A DNA stretch of 64,000 nt from Candidatus Methylomicrobium oryzae (GTDB taxonomy: Bacteria > Pseudomonadota > Gammaproteobacteria > Methylococcales > Methylomonadaceae). The stretch covers positions 1-64,000 of the forward strand of contig NZ_JAERVK010000020.1 in the NCBI RefSeq assembly GCF_016745425.1, in the 5' to 3' direction. Position numbers and translations under genes: made by a program. The notes under the pieces are model-generated. The model was given only the letters and a program-made list of their open reading frames with translations, searched no databases and was not told where the DNA came from. Each line of letters opens with the position of its first letter. The stretch's first letter is position 1. Shown in pieces: positions 1 through 8,383 of this stretch.

Positions 1-60
1 TTGAATCAATAGTTGTGTACACGGCATAGTTTATCTGAAACTGATAGGTGATGAGTTCAC

Positions 61-76
61 TGTTGTTAAAACCACA
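61..76 (+). promoter_or_regulatory. NifA upstream activator site for nifH
   Basis: TGT-N10-ACA matches the NifA enhancer consensus. It lies about 97 bp upstream of the sigma54 element, a normal distance for DNA looping by NifA. Seen directly; function inferred from the consensus. Confidence 0.8.
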
Positions 77-79
77 TCA

Positions 80-96
80 CCATACAAAATGTATGG
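80..96. promoter_or_regulatory. inverted repeat CCATAC-N5-GTATGG upstream of nifH
   Basis: A perfect 6-bp inverted repeat with a 5-bp spacer lies between the NifA site and the sigma54 promoter. The half-site CCATAC recurs at 120-125. It could be an extra regulator operator; no known regulator is recognised. Confidence 0.4.
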
Positions 97-172
97 TATG
101 TGACCAATTCCCCTGGCCCGCCATACAAATAATTTAACTTATAAAACAAACAGTTACACATTATAGTCATTT

Positions 173-188
173 TGGCACAGCCATTGCA
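173..188 (+). promoter_or_regulatory. sigma54 -24/-12 promoter of nifH
   Basis: TGGCAC-N5-TTGCA is a perfect RpoN promoter, 45 bp upstream of the nifH ATG. Together with the upstream NifA site it places nifHDKT and followers under NifA/RpoN control. Confidence 0.93.
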
Positions 189-218
189 CTACTCCGATTG
201 TCATCAACAACCCGTTAA

Positions 219-1115
<897 letters not shown>

Positions 1116-1117
1116 TG

Positions 1118-1219
1118 GTAAGCGTTCACCTCCCCCTTTGAAAAAGGGGGATCGAGGGAGATTTATTTAAAAAATCTCCCCTAACCCCTCATTTTCAAAG
1201 AGGGGGACTGAACGCTTAC
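1118..1219. repeat. family-A palindromic element between nifH and nifD
   Basis: About 102 bp bounded by inverted GTAAGCGTTCA-type ends. It holds two hairpins of the CCCCTTTGAAAAAGGGG type separated by an AT-rich centre. Many copies and fragments occur in this window. Being in the nifH-nifD spacer, its RNA form would be a double stem-loop that could stabilise or attenuate the transcript (inference). Confidence 0.85.
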
Positions 1220-1224
1220 GCTTA

Positions 1225-1274
1225 ATGTAGGTTGGGTTACGCTACGCTTTTATGTCCTAGGGTAAACCCGGCCT
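1225..1274. repeat. family-B element (GTAGG...CCTAC)
   Basis: GTAGGTTGGGTT near the left end and an imperfect inverse, ending GGCCTAC, at the right form a hairpin-like element. The same family recurs before nifK, nifT, after the ferredoxin gene, after nifB and elsewhere. Confidence 0.7.
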
Positions 1275-1329
1275 ACTCTTCCAATACCGGCTTGTCGGGG
1301 GATTGCCCGCGGCCGAAGGAGAAAACATC

Positions 1330-2811
1330 ATGGCAGCCATGACCAAAGAAGAGACCGAAGCGCTGATCCAGGAAGTGCTGGAAGTCTATCCCGAAAAAGC
1401 GAAGAAAGACCGCGCCAAGCACTTGGCGGTCAACGACCAAAGCCTGGAAAAATCGAACAAATGCATCACCTCGAACCGTAAATCGCTGCCCGGCGTGATG
1501 ACGATCCGGGGCTGCGCCTATGCCGGTTCGAAAGGGGTGGTATGGGGACCGATCAAGGACATGATCCACATTTCGCACGGCCCGGTCGGCTGCGGGCAAT
1601 ATTCGCGCGCCGGACGCCGCAACTATTATGTCGGCACCACCGGCGTGAATACGTTCGGCACGATGAACTTCACTTCCGACTTCCAGGAAAAGGACATCGT
1701 GTTCGGCGGCGACAAGAAACTCGCGAAGCTGATCGACGAGATCGAAGCGCTGTTCCCGCTGAACAAAGGCATCTCGATCCAGTCCGAGTGCCCGATCGGC
1801 CTGATCGGCGACGATATCGAAGCGGTCTCGAAGGTCAAGACCAAGGAGCACGGCAAGACGATCGTACCGGTCCGCTGCGAGGGCTTCCGCGGCGTCTCGC
1901 AGTCGCTCGGCCACCATATCGCGAACGACGCGATCCGCGACTGGGTGCTGGACAAACGCGACGGCGACGACAGCTTTCCGACCACCCCTTACGACGTTGC
2001 GGTGATCGGCGATTACAACATCGGCGGCGACGCCTGGGCTTCGCGCACCCTGCTGGAAGAAATGGGGCTCAGAGTCGTCGCGCAATGGTCCGGCGACGGC
2101 ACGATCGCGGAAATCGAAAAAACCCCGAAAGTGAAACTAAACCTGATCCACTGCTACCGTTCGATGAACTACATCGCCCGGCACATGGAAGAGAAGTACA
2201 GCATCCCCTGGATCGAATACAACTTTTTCGGCCCGACCAAGATCGCCGAAAGTCTGCGCCGAATCGCCGCGCATTTCGACGACACGATCAAGGAAGGCGC
2301 CGAGCGCGTGATCGAGCGTTACCAGGCCGAATACGAAGCGGTGATCGCGAAATACAAACCCCGCCTGCAGGGCAAGAAAGTGATGCTGTACGTCGGCGGC
2401 CTGCGTCCGCGCCATGTGATCGGCGCCTACGAGGATCTGGGCATGGAAGTGGTCGGCACCGGCTACGAGTTCGGACACAACGACGACTACGACCGTACGA
2501 TCAAGGAAATGGGCAACGCGACGCTGCTTTATGACGACGTGACCGGTTACGAATTCGAAGAGTTCGTGAAGAAGATCCAGCCCGACCTGATCGGCTCCGG
2601 CATCAAGGAAAAATACATCTTCCAGAAAATGGGCATCCCGTTCCGGCAGATGCATTCCTGGGATTACTCGGGCCCTTATCACGGCTACGACGGTTTTGCG
2701 ATCTTCGCCCGCGACATGGACATGACCTTGAACAATCCGTGCTGGAAGAACATCAAGGCGCCCTGGAAAACCGAGGCGGCCGGCAGCGAAGCGGTCAAGG
2801 CGGTGGCGTAA
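1330..2811 (+). CDS. nifD: nitrogenase MoFe protein alpha chain NifD
   Basis: Alpha subunit of dinitrogenase; binds FeMo-co and shares the P-cluster with NifK. The ATG at 1330 is preferred because AAGGAG stands 8 nt upstream and because it gives P-cluster ligands Cys62, Cys88, Cys154 and FeMo-co ligands Cys275 and His442, exactly the A. vinelandii numbering. An upstream in-frame TTG at 1303 is rejected. The 493-residue length is normal. It is separated from nifH and nifK by repeat elements, so expression depends on readthrough from the nifH promoter. Confidence 0.99.
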   Translation: MAAMTKEETEALIQEVLEVYPEKAKKDRAKHLAVNDQSLEKSNKCITSNRKSLPGVMTIRGCAYAGSKGVVWGPIKDMIHISHGPVGCGQYSRAGRRNYYVGTTGVNTFGTMNFTSDFQEKDIVFGGDKKLAKLIDEIEALFPLNKGISIQSECPIGLIGDDIEAVSKVKTKEHGKTIVPVRCEGFRGVSQSLGHHIANDAIRDWVLDKRDGDDSFPTTPYDVAVIGDYNIGGDAWASRTLLEEMGLRVVAQWSGDGTIAEIEKTPKVKLNLIHCYRSMNYIARHMEEKYSIPWIEYNFFGPTKIAESLRRIAAHFDDTIKEGAERVIERYQAEYEAVIAKYKPRLQGKKVMLYVGGLRPRHVIGAYEDLGMEVVGTGYEFGHNDDYDRTIKEMGNATLLYDDVTGYEFEEFVKKIQPDLIGSGIKEKYIFQKMGIPFRQMHSWDYSGPYHGYDGFAIFARDMDMTLNNPCWKNIKAPWKTEAAGSEAVKAVA

Positions 2812-2819
2812 GATCAACG

Positions 2820-2920
2820 GAGCGTTCAATTCCCCTCTTTGAAAAAGAGGGGTTAGGGGAGATTTATTCAAATAAATCCCCCTCAATCCCCCTTTTTTAA
2901 AGGGGGAGGTGAACGCTTAC
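2820..2920. repeat. family-A element between nifD and nifK
   Basis: Ends are GAGCGTTCAA and TGAACGCTTAC in inverted orientation. Inside are two CCCCTCTTTGAAAAAGAGG-like hairpins, the same plan as 1118-1219, so both nifHDK spacers hold a copy. Confidence 0.85.
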
Positions 2921-2924
2921 GATC

Positions 2925-3006
2925 AATGTTGGGTTACGGCTTCGCCTAACCCAACCTACGCTATATCAAAAATGTAGGTCGGGTTCGTATAACCATAACC
3001 CGACGC
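2925..3006. repeat. two family-B hairpins before nifK
   Basis: TTGGGTTA...TAACCCAA ending CCTACG, then a second GTAGGTCGGGTT...AACCCGAC unit. Both are short inverted repeats immediately upstream of the nifK ribosome-binding region. Confidence 0.7.
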
Positions 3007-3054
3007 AATCCAATCAACGCCGTCCACAGATTGGTGGAGCGTTAGGAGATCATC

Positions 3055-4626
3055 ATGAGCCAACAAGTCGACAACATTCAACCCAGCTACCCCTTGTTCC
3101 GCACCGACGAATACAAGGACAACCTGGCCAACAAACGGGCGCTCTACGAGGAACGCCATCCGCAGGAGAAGATCGACGAAGTCTTCGAATGGACCACCAC
3201 CCAGGAATATCAGGAACTGAATTTCAAACGCGAAGCCCTGACCGTAAACCCGGCCAAGGCCTGCCAGCCGCTCGGCGCGGTGCTCTGCGCCTTGGGTTTC
3301 GAGAAGACTCTGCCCTACGTGCACGGCTCGCAAGGCTGCGTTGCTTACTTTAGGACTTATTTCAACCGCCATTTCAAGGAACCGGTGGCCTGCGTCTCCG
3401 ATTCGATGACCGAGGATGCAGCGGTATTCGGCGGCCAGAAAAACATGTTCGCCGGCCTCGAAAACGCGAAAGCGCTGTATCAACCCGACGTGATCGCGGT
3501 CTCGACGACCTGCATGGCCGAAGTGATCGGCGACGACCTGAATGCATTCATCAACAACGCGAAGAAGGAAGGCCATATCGAGCAGGACTATCCGGTGCCG
3601 TTCGCGCATACCCCGAGCTTCGTCGGCAGCCATACCACCGGCTGGGACAACATGTTCGAAGGGATCATCCGTTATTACACGCTGAACCACATGGAAGAGA
3701 AGGAAGTCGGCGCGAACGCCAAGATCAACTTCGTTCCCGGCTTCGAGACCTACCTCGGCAATTTCCGCGTGATCCACCGGATGATGAAGGAGATGGGCGT
3801 CGGCTACTCGCTGCTCAGCGATCCGACCGAAGTGCTCGACACGCCGGCCGACGGCCATTTCCGGATGTACGCGGGCGGCACTTCCTACGACGAAGTCAAG
3901 GACGCGCCGAATGCGGTCGACACGATCCTCTTGCAGCCCTGGCAGCTGGAAAAAACCAAGAAGTTTGTGCAAAACACCTGGAAGCACGAGGTGCCGAAGC
4001 TGAACATTCCGATGGGGCTCGAATGGACCGACGCGCTGCTGATGAAGGTGTCGGAGTTGAGCGGCAAGCCGATTCCGGAATCGCTCGAAAAAGAGCGCGG
4101 CCGCCTGGTCGACATGATGACCGACTCGCACGCCTGGCTGCACGGCAAGAAATTCGCGTTGTACGGCGACGCCGATTTCGCGCTGGGCATGACCAAGTTC
4201 CTGCTCGAACTGGGCGCCGAAGTGACCGACGTCTTGGTCAGCCATGCGAACAAGCGCTGGAAAAAAGCCTGCGAAGAAGTTTTGAAAGCCTCCCCTTACG
4301 GCCAGAACGCGACCGTGCACATCAGCTGCGACCTCTGGCATTTCCGCTCGCTGATGTTCACCAACAAGCCGGACTTCATGATCGGCAACTCTTACGGCAA
4401 ATTCATCCAGCGCGATACCTTCTATAAAGGCGAACAGTACGAAGTGCCGCTGATCCGGATCGGCTTCCCGATCTTCGACCGGCACCATCTGCACCGGATG
4501 ACCACGCTCGGCTACGAAGGCGCAATGTATATCCTGACGACCCTGGTCAATGCGGTGCTGGAGCAGCTGGACAAGGAAACCAAGGGCATGGGCACCACGG
4601 ACTACAACTACGATTTGATTCGGTAA
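3055..4626 (+). CDS. nifK: nitrogenase MoFe protein beta chain NifK
   Basis: Beta subunit of dinitrogenase; with NifD it forms the alpha2beta2 MoFe protein and binds the P-cluster. Cys70, Cys95 and Cys153 match the A. vinelandii P-cluster ligands in position. At 523 residues it is the usual full length. The ATG follows TTAGGAGATCATC, a good ribosome site. It sits between nifD and nifT in the conserved order. Confidence 0.99.
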   Translation: MSQQVDNIQPSYPLFRTDEYKDNLANKRALYEERHPQEKIDEVFEWTTTQEYQELNFKREALTVNPAKACQPLGAVLCALGFEKTLPYVHGSQGCVAYFRTYFNRHFKEPVACVSDSMTEDAAVFGGQKNMFAGLENAKALYQPDVIAVSTTCMAEVIGDDLNAFINNAKKEGHIEQDYPVPFAHTPSFVGSHTTGWDNMFEGIIRYYTLNHMEEKEVGANAKINFVPGFETYLGNFRVIHRMMKEMGVGYSLLSDPTEVLDTPADGHFRMYAGGTSYDEVKDAPNAVDTILLQPWQLEKTKKFVQNTWKHEVPKLNIPMGLEWTDALLMKVSELSGKPIPESLEKERGRLVDMMTDSHAWLHGKKFALYGDADFALGMTKFLLELGAEVTDVLVSHANKRWKKACEEVLKASPYGQNATVHISCDLWHFRSLMFTNKPDFMIGNSYGKFIQRDTFYKGEQYEVPLIRIGFPIFDRHHLHRMTTLGYEGAMYILTTLVNAVLEQLDKETKGMGTTDYNYDLIR

Positions 4627-4638
4627 CGATCGAATGGC

Positions 4639-4718
4639 GTAGGCTGGGTTGAGCGGCTGCGAAACCCAGTGTAGCGAACCCCCATGCCGGGTTTCCGCTT
4701 TGCTCCAACCCAGCCTAC
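4639..4718. repeat. 80-bp family-B inverted repeat between nifK and nifT
   Basis: Exact terminal inverted repeats GTAGGCTGGGTT and AACCCAGCCTAC, with a further internal CTGGGTT/AACCCAG pairing. It could form a long cruciform or RNA stem after nifK. Confidence 0.8.
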
Positions 4719-4754
4719 CTTTATCTAATCAAATCACATCGTTTGGAGAATCCC

Positions 4755-4967
4755 ATGCCCAGCGTGATGCTCAGAAAACGTGAAGACGGCAAGCTGCTGT
4801 TTTACGTCGCCAAGAAAGATCTGGAAGAAACGATCGAATCGATCGAGTTCGACAGGCCCGACAAGTGGGGCGGCGAGGTCGTGTTAGGCGACGGCTCCCG
4901 CTACTATTTCGATCTTCTGGACGCGCCGCCGAAAATTCCCATTACATTGCAAGCGAAACGCTTATAA
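4755..4967 (+). CDS. nifT: nitrogen fixation protein NifT/FixU
   Basis: Small (70-residue) NifT/FixU protein. The family regularly follows nifK, and its biochemical role is unknown. The motif PSVMLRK...GKLLFYVAKKDLEE and the C-terminal WGGEVVLGDG are typical. The ATG at 4755 follows GGAGA; an in-frame TTG at 4743 overlaps that ribosome site and is rejected. The next gene starts 10 bp later. Confidence 0.93.
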   Translation: MPSVMLRKREDGKLLFYVAKKDLEETIESIEFDRPDKWGGEVVLGDGSRYYFDLLDAPPKIPITLQAKRL

Positions 4968-4977
4968 GGAGGCCGCC

Positions 4978-5178
4978 ATGGCTTTATATATTGTTGCCGA
5001 AGAATGCATTTCCTGCGGAGACTGCAAACCGGTCTGCCCGACCGATTCGATCAAGGAGGGTCCGGTCGTGTTCGAAATCAACAAGAAAACCTGCACCGAA
5101 TGCAACGGCGATTACGATCAGCCGCAATGCGTGAAAGTGTGCCCGATCGACAACTGCATCCTGCCGCTCGTTGCGTAG
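4978..5178 (+). CDS. nif-linked 2[4Fe-4S] ferredoxin
   Basis: A 66-residue bacterial-type ferredoxin with CxxCxxCxxxCP at the N-terminus (first Cys about residue 11) and a second motif whose first two and last two cysteines are separated by a longer insert (CTECNGDYDQPQCVKVCP). This FdxN-like pattern is common in nif operons. It probably donates electrons to NifH or to NifB-type cofactor chemistry. AAGGAGG ahead of the ATG is a strong ribosome site. The TAG stop stands 3 bp before a family-B repeat. Confidence 0.93.
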   Translation: MALYIVAEECISCGDCKPVCPTDSIKEGPVVFEINKKTCTECNGDYDQPQCVKVCPIDNCILPLVA

Positions 5179-5181
5179 TCG

Positions 5182-5290
5182 CGTAGGATGGGTATAGCGA
5201 AGCGAAACCCATCGCGGAAGGCATCATGATGGGTTTCGGCTAGCGCCTTTCGGCAACTGCTCCATGCGTTGCCCAACCTCCTGCATCCAT
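5182..5290. repeat. family-B hairpin followed by a family-C fragment
   Basis: CGTAGGATGGGT...AACCCATCGCGG forms an inverted repeat at 5182-5217. It is followed by GGCAACTGCTCC...GTTGCC and ACCTCCTGCATCCATGCA, a piece of the modular hairpin family seen at 44905, 51886 and 54612. Confidence 0.7.
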
Positions 5291-5309
5291 GCAAAACGGA
5301 AATATCCTC

Positions 5310-5576
5310 ATGATCAGCCCAGAACTCCTCGAAAGTATCGCGCTCGCGATCAATGCCCTTACGCTAAACGAGTCGGTCGTGGCCGTACTCCGCAGCGAAT
5401 ATCCCGGCATTCACTTCACCTACTGCATGGAAGACGATATCGGCAATCACCAGCCGGCACTCGAACAGCCAGGATTCAACCTGTACCTGGTCGACGGGCG
5501 CGAACACTGCCTGTGCCTGACCCGGAATTACGAACATGCCTCCGGCATCGTGATTGCCGAAATACTCGAAGCGTAA
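5310..5576 (+). CDS. DUF6129-like nif-associated protein
   Basis: Small acidic protein (88 residues from this start). It resembles the DUF6129 proteins of gammaproteobacterial nif clusters; no function is known and the family assignment is from memory. Two starts are possible. The ATG at 5289 lies inside a repeat (CTGCATCCATGCA) with no ribosome site, whereas ATG 5310 has GGAA 7-8 nt upstream, so 5310 is preferred. There is no signal peptide or membrane segment. It lies between the ferredoxin and the LRV gene, 9 bp before the latter. Confidence 0.7.
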   Translation: MISPELLESIALAINALTLNESVVAVLRSEYPGIHFTYCMEDDIGNHQPALEQPGFNLYLVDGREHCLCLTRNYEHASGIVIAEILEA

Positions 5577-5585
5577 GGCGCGTCG

Positions 5586-6350
5586 ATGGCGGAGTCAGAC
5601 GATACGGTAACGACGCCGTTCGGCGATTGCAGCCTGTGCCCGTTCCGGAACAAGACCTTGCTGATGGGTCGCTGCATGCCGGGCGATACTTGCGTATCCG
5701 TACAAAGCGGCCGGCAGATCGACCGCTTTTTCCGGGTCAATCCGGTGTATGCGATGCATTACCTGCAGGACGAATTCTGGGAGCGGCGCGCGATCGCCGC
5801 GCGCTATGCGCCCGAAAAAGCCCTGCAGGCGCTGATCGATGACGAAGACGAAGTGGTCCGGCGCGTCGTCGCCTTCCGCCTGCCCGCGCATCAACTCCTG
5901 ACCTGGGTCCACGATCCGGACCGCGAGGTCAGAATGACGGTCGCTGGCCGCCTCGACCTTCAGCACCTGGAACTGATGGCGAACGATCACGATTACATCG
6001 TCCGCCTGGCGGTCGTCAAGCGCCTGCCGGCCGGGCGCCTGTTCCGCTTTATCAAGGACACGGACGTGCAGGTCCGCAAGCTGGTCGCCGAACGCCTGCC
6101 GGAAGTCAGCCTGGGCCTGATGGCGCACGACCCCTCGCCCGACGTACGCCGGAGCGTCGCCGAACGGATGCCGCCCGAAGACGCGGTCGTGCTGCTGAAC
6201 GACGCCGACTGGGTCGTCCGCTATACCGCCGCCCTGAAAGTCGATCCCCTAAATTTAGCCGCCCTGGCCGACGACCCCGAGCCCGATGTACGCGACCTGG
6301 CCAGGCAGCGCCTCCACTCCACTCAAGCTTTAAACCCCGACCATGACTGA
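5586..6350 (+). CDS. LRV (leucine-rich variant) Fe-S repeat protein
   Basis: The N-terminus holds four cysteines (15, 18, 30, 36) that fit the [4Fe-4S] site of the A. vinelandii LRV protein. The rest, from about residue 65, is a run of roughly 24-residue helical repeats of the form D(x)EVRxxVAxRLP...L..L..D. The crystallised Azotobacter homologue is also nif-linked; its function is unknown, possibly an Fe-S scaffold or protein-binding platform. The 254-residue length matches. Its end overlaps the next gene by 8 nt, so the two are translationally coupled. Confidence 0.9.
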   Translation: MAESDDTVTTPFGDCSLCPFRNKTLLMGRCMPGDTCVSVQSGRQIDRFFRVNPVYAMHYLQDEFWERRAIAARYAPEKALQALIDDEDEVVRRVVAFRLPAHQLLTWVHDPDREVRMTVAGRLDLQHLELMANDHDYIVRLAVVKRLPAGRLFRFIKDTDVQVRKLVAERLPEVSLGLMAHDPSPDVRRSVAERMPPEDAVVLLNDADWVVRYTAALKVDPLNLAALADDPEPDVRDLARQRLHSTQALNPDHD

Positions 6351-7305
6351 AGCCCGTTTAGTCCTCGCCGGACAGGACATTACCGACTGCTGCAAAAAGA
6401 TCATTCCGGACCGGAACGACGACATTCTGCTCGGCAAACTGCAGAGCCTGATCCCCGATTATCCGATCCGGCTCGCGATGGCCGGCGACGAATGGTATCG
6501 GCTCGGGGGCGTTGTGGATCTTCACGGCACACGCATTTCGAATGACCTGACTGAATGGGTCGAGCGCAGCTATCTGGAATGTGGGCAGAACCTGCAAACG
6601 CTGATCGATTACACTGTCGAGCAGCAATTGATCGCGACCCGGCAGACCGGCAAGACGCTGTATTTTGTGGTCCAGACCGGACCGTGCGCCGAAAACTTCA
6701 CGCTGATCGAAATCGACAAGACGCTCGAAGTCTCGGACCGGATGCTGGTCGACGCCGCGCATCCGCCGGAAGACCTTGAAGAATTCATCGATCCTATGCA
6801 GCCTTTCCGGATCGAAAGCGTCTGCTTCGGCCATTCCCGCTACACCTACCGGCGCAAAACCGACGTGAAGCTGTTCATGGAAGTGATCGGCGAACGCCAT
6901 CCGAGCCGCCATCCGGTACAGCGCTTCATCGACGACTGGAACCGCAGCAGCGCCGGGCAGAAAGCCAAAATGTCCGGCGACTGGATCATCCGCCCCTACC
7001 GCCATACCGGCCGCTTCGGCGAGCAGATCGTAAACGCCGAAATCGTGAACATCCACCAAAACCGCCTGCCGCATCTGGAAGACTTCGCCGGCAAGAAAGG
7101 TCAGGCGCTCTGCAGCGTGCTGGGCCGCTTCGACCGGCAGGCCGGTTACCCTTTCGCTTGGTTTTTCTATATGCTGAAAGGCAGGCTCGTCTCGACGCAC
7201 AGCGCCGAATCGGTATACCGCGACATCTCCGGCGATTTCGCCTATCTGCCGGAAAAGGACGAAGCGGTTCTGAGGGACTGGATTGCGAATCCTTATAATG
7301 TTTGA
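6343..7305 (+). CDS. unknown nif-linked protein coupled to LRV gene
   Basis: A 320-residue soluble protein that I do not recognise. Its start overlaps the end of the LRV gene by 8 nt, implying linked synthesis. Cysteines are scattered (CC at 16-17, then single ones) and form no clear Fe-S motif. Aromatic-rich segments such as FAWFFYMLKGRL lie near the C-terminus. No signal peptide or transmembrane helix is seen. As the last gene before the repeat-rich gap it is probably the end of the nifH operon. Confidence 0.8.
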   Translation: MTEARLVLAGQDITDCCKKIIPDRNDDILLGKLQSLIPDYPIRLAMAGDEWYRLGGVVDLHGTRISNDLTEWVERSYLECGQNLQTLIDYTVEQQLIATRQTGKTLYFVVQTGPCAENFTLIEIDKTLEVSDRMLVDAAHPPEDLEEFIDPMQPFRIESVCFGHSRYTYRRKTDVKLFMEVIGERHPSRHPVQRFIDDWNRSSAGQKAKMSGDWIIRPYRHTGRFGEQIVNAEIVNIHQNRLPHLEDFAGKKGQALCSVLGRFDRQAGYPFAWFFYMLKGRLVSTHSAESVYRDISGDFAYLPEKDEAVLRDWIANPYNV

Positions 7306-7325
7306 AACAGCAATGCCGGTTATAA

Positions 7326-7385
7326 ATCCCCCCTGCCCCCCCTTTTTCAAAGGGAGGTAATAATCCTTTTTTTCAAAAGGAGTAA
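7326..7385. repeat. degenerate family-A copies downstream of the nifH operon
   Basis: AAATCCCCCCTGCCCCCCC-TTTTTCAAAGGGAGG followed by a second TTTTTTTCAAAAGGAG fragment. This could act as a terminator-like stem for the upstream operon; no classic U-tract is present. Confidence 0.6.
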
Positions 7386-7477
7386 TAATCATTGCAATCT
7401 ATAATGCTTCTTTTCCCCCCTTTTTTAGCGGAGGGAAGAAGCGGCGTCGCTAATTTCAACAACAACCGAGACAACAT

Positions 7478-7511
7478 CCCCCCTTTGAAAAAGGGGGGCC
7501 AGGGGGGATTT
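7478..7511. repeat. left 34-bp inverted repeat flanking the DUF559 gene
   Basis: CCCCCCTTTGAAAAAGGGGGG followed by CCAGGGGGGATTT. It is identical, in inverted orientation, to 7882-7915. The DUF559 stop codon (complement of 7510-7512) falls on its inner edge. Confidence 0.9.
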
Positions 7512-7878
7512 AAAAATGCCCTACCTCCTTCCGCACCTCCCGAAAAATAACCTCCATCACTCCTTCAATATTTTTTAACACCTCAACGTTCGTAAACCGC
7601 AGCACCGCCAACCCCTGTTTTTGCAGATACAAAGCTCTTCGTCCGTCATAACGCTGTTGCTCCGGTTCAAAATGCTGCCCGCCGTCCAATTCGATCACCA
7701 ATTTCGCTTGGGGAGCGTAAAAATCCACAATGTAATCGCCTATCGGCTTCTGCCGATAAAACTGCACGCCCGGAATTTGTTTGCGCCGCACACGCGACCA
7801 CAGCATGTTCTCGGCATCGGTCATGTTGCTGCGCAAGCTGCGGGCTTTGAATTTAAGGTTCGGGTTGTAAGTTAGCAT
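7510..7878 (-). CDS. DUF559 endonuclease-fold protein
   Basis: 122 residues from the ATG at 7878. The pattern YNPNLKFKARSLRSNMTDAE, then LWSRVRRKQIPGVQF and the core DYIVDFYAP...LVIELDGGQH, is the DUF559 (Vsr/PD-(D/E)xK-like) family; Asp/Glu of IELDGGQH and the preceding IVDF would be active-site residues. An in-frame start 30 nt upstream would be encoded by the repeat itself and is rejected. The repeat places a GGGGGG purine run just before the ATG, possibly serving as ribosome site. The gene is bounded by identical inverted 34-bp repeats. Confidence 0.85.
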   Translation of the reverse strand: MLTYNPNLKFKARSLRSNMTDAENMLWSRVRRKQIPGVQFYRQKPIGDYIVDFYAPQAKLVIELDGGQHFEPEQQRYDGRRALYLQKQGLAVLRFTNVEVLKNIEGVMEVIFREVRKEVGHF

Positions 7879-7881
7879 TGG

Positions 7882-7915
7882 AAATCCCCCCTGGCCCCCC
7901 TTTTTCAAAGGGGGG
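7882..7915. repeat. right 34-bp inverted repeat flanking the DUF559 gene
   Basis: Exact reverse complement of 7478-7511. It ends 3 bp from the DUF559 start codon, so the pair frames the gene as a 438-bp unit. Confidence 0.9.
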
Positions 7916-8180
7916 TATTGTCTTGGTCTTGGTCTTGGTCTGGATTTTGGCCATTGCCGAAGCTGGCCGCTTTCCCCCTTTTTTTCAAAGGGATATTGTC
8001 TTGTTTGTCATTATTGAAGTTAACAGGGATACTTCTTCTCTTCCTTATCAAAGCGGAATATCGTCCTGACCGTATAAATCTACCCCTCCCGCTTTTCCCC
8101 TTTGAAAAAAGGCGTTCCTTCAATATAAACGCCAAAAATCCTCGATGCCCTGCCGCTTTTCCCCCCTTTGAAAAAGGGGG
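7916..8180. repeat. degenerate family-A fragments, no gene
   Basis: About 265 bp containing a triple TCTTGG tandem at 7921-7938, partial TTTTTTTCAAAGG pieces at about 7978 and 8100, and a good CCCCCCTTTGAAAAAGGGGG hairpin at 8161-8180, which is the left half of the copy split by the transposon. No credible coding region. Confidence 0.7.
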
Positions 8181-8186
8181 GTTAGG
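8181..8186. repeat. target-site duplication GTTAGG, left
   Basis: The six bases adjoining the left end of the transposon are repeated immediately after its right end at 12684-12689. Removing the element restores a normal family-A repeat. Confidence 0.9.
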
Positions 8187-8354
8187 TGTAGCGGCCCGAT
8201 AACATCAATCCCAGGACCCGATTACATCCGTTTTTCGGGACCCTATTAGCTGAGAATGTCCGGGCCTCAGAAACCAGATTAAACGAGAATGAGCCCAGAT
8301 TAATTGAGAACAGCCCGATAACATCGGCCAGGAACCACATTAACCGAGAACGGC
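8187..8354. repeat. left terminal inverted repeat (168 bp) with transposase-site array
   Basis: Contains four ATTAnnnGAGAA sites (8244-8258, 8277-8291, 8298-8312, 8338-8352) and three GATWACATC sites (8199, 8220, 8317), several spaced by 21 bp. Such arrays are the usual form of TnsB/TniA binding sites. Confidence 0.9.
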
Positions 8355-8383
8355 TACCGGCTTTGCCGCTCATGCGTTACGCC

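Noticed and set aside
1303-1329. Upstream TTG start for nifD
   Set aside because: ATG 1330 has the ribosome site and reproduces the A. vinelandii ligand numbering.
2956-4494. Long open frame opposite nifK, and similar ones opposite nifD, RND genes and nitrate reductase
   Set aside because: Typical antisense shadows in GC-rich genes; His/Arg/Val-rich composition without domains, and the plus-strand genes are certain.
7320-7385. Rho-independent terminator after the nifH operon
   Set aside because: Stem-loops belong to the dispersed repeat family and lack a proper U-tract, so termination is not claimed.
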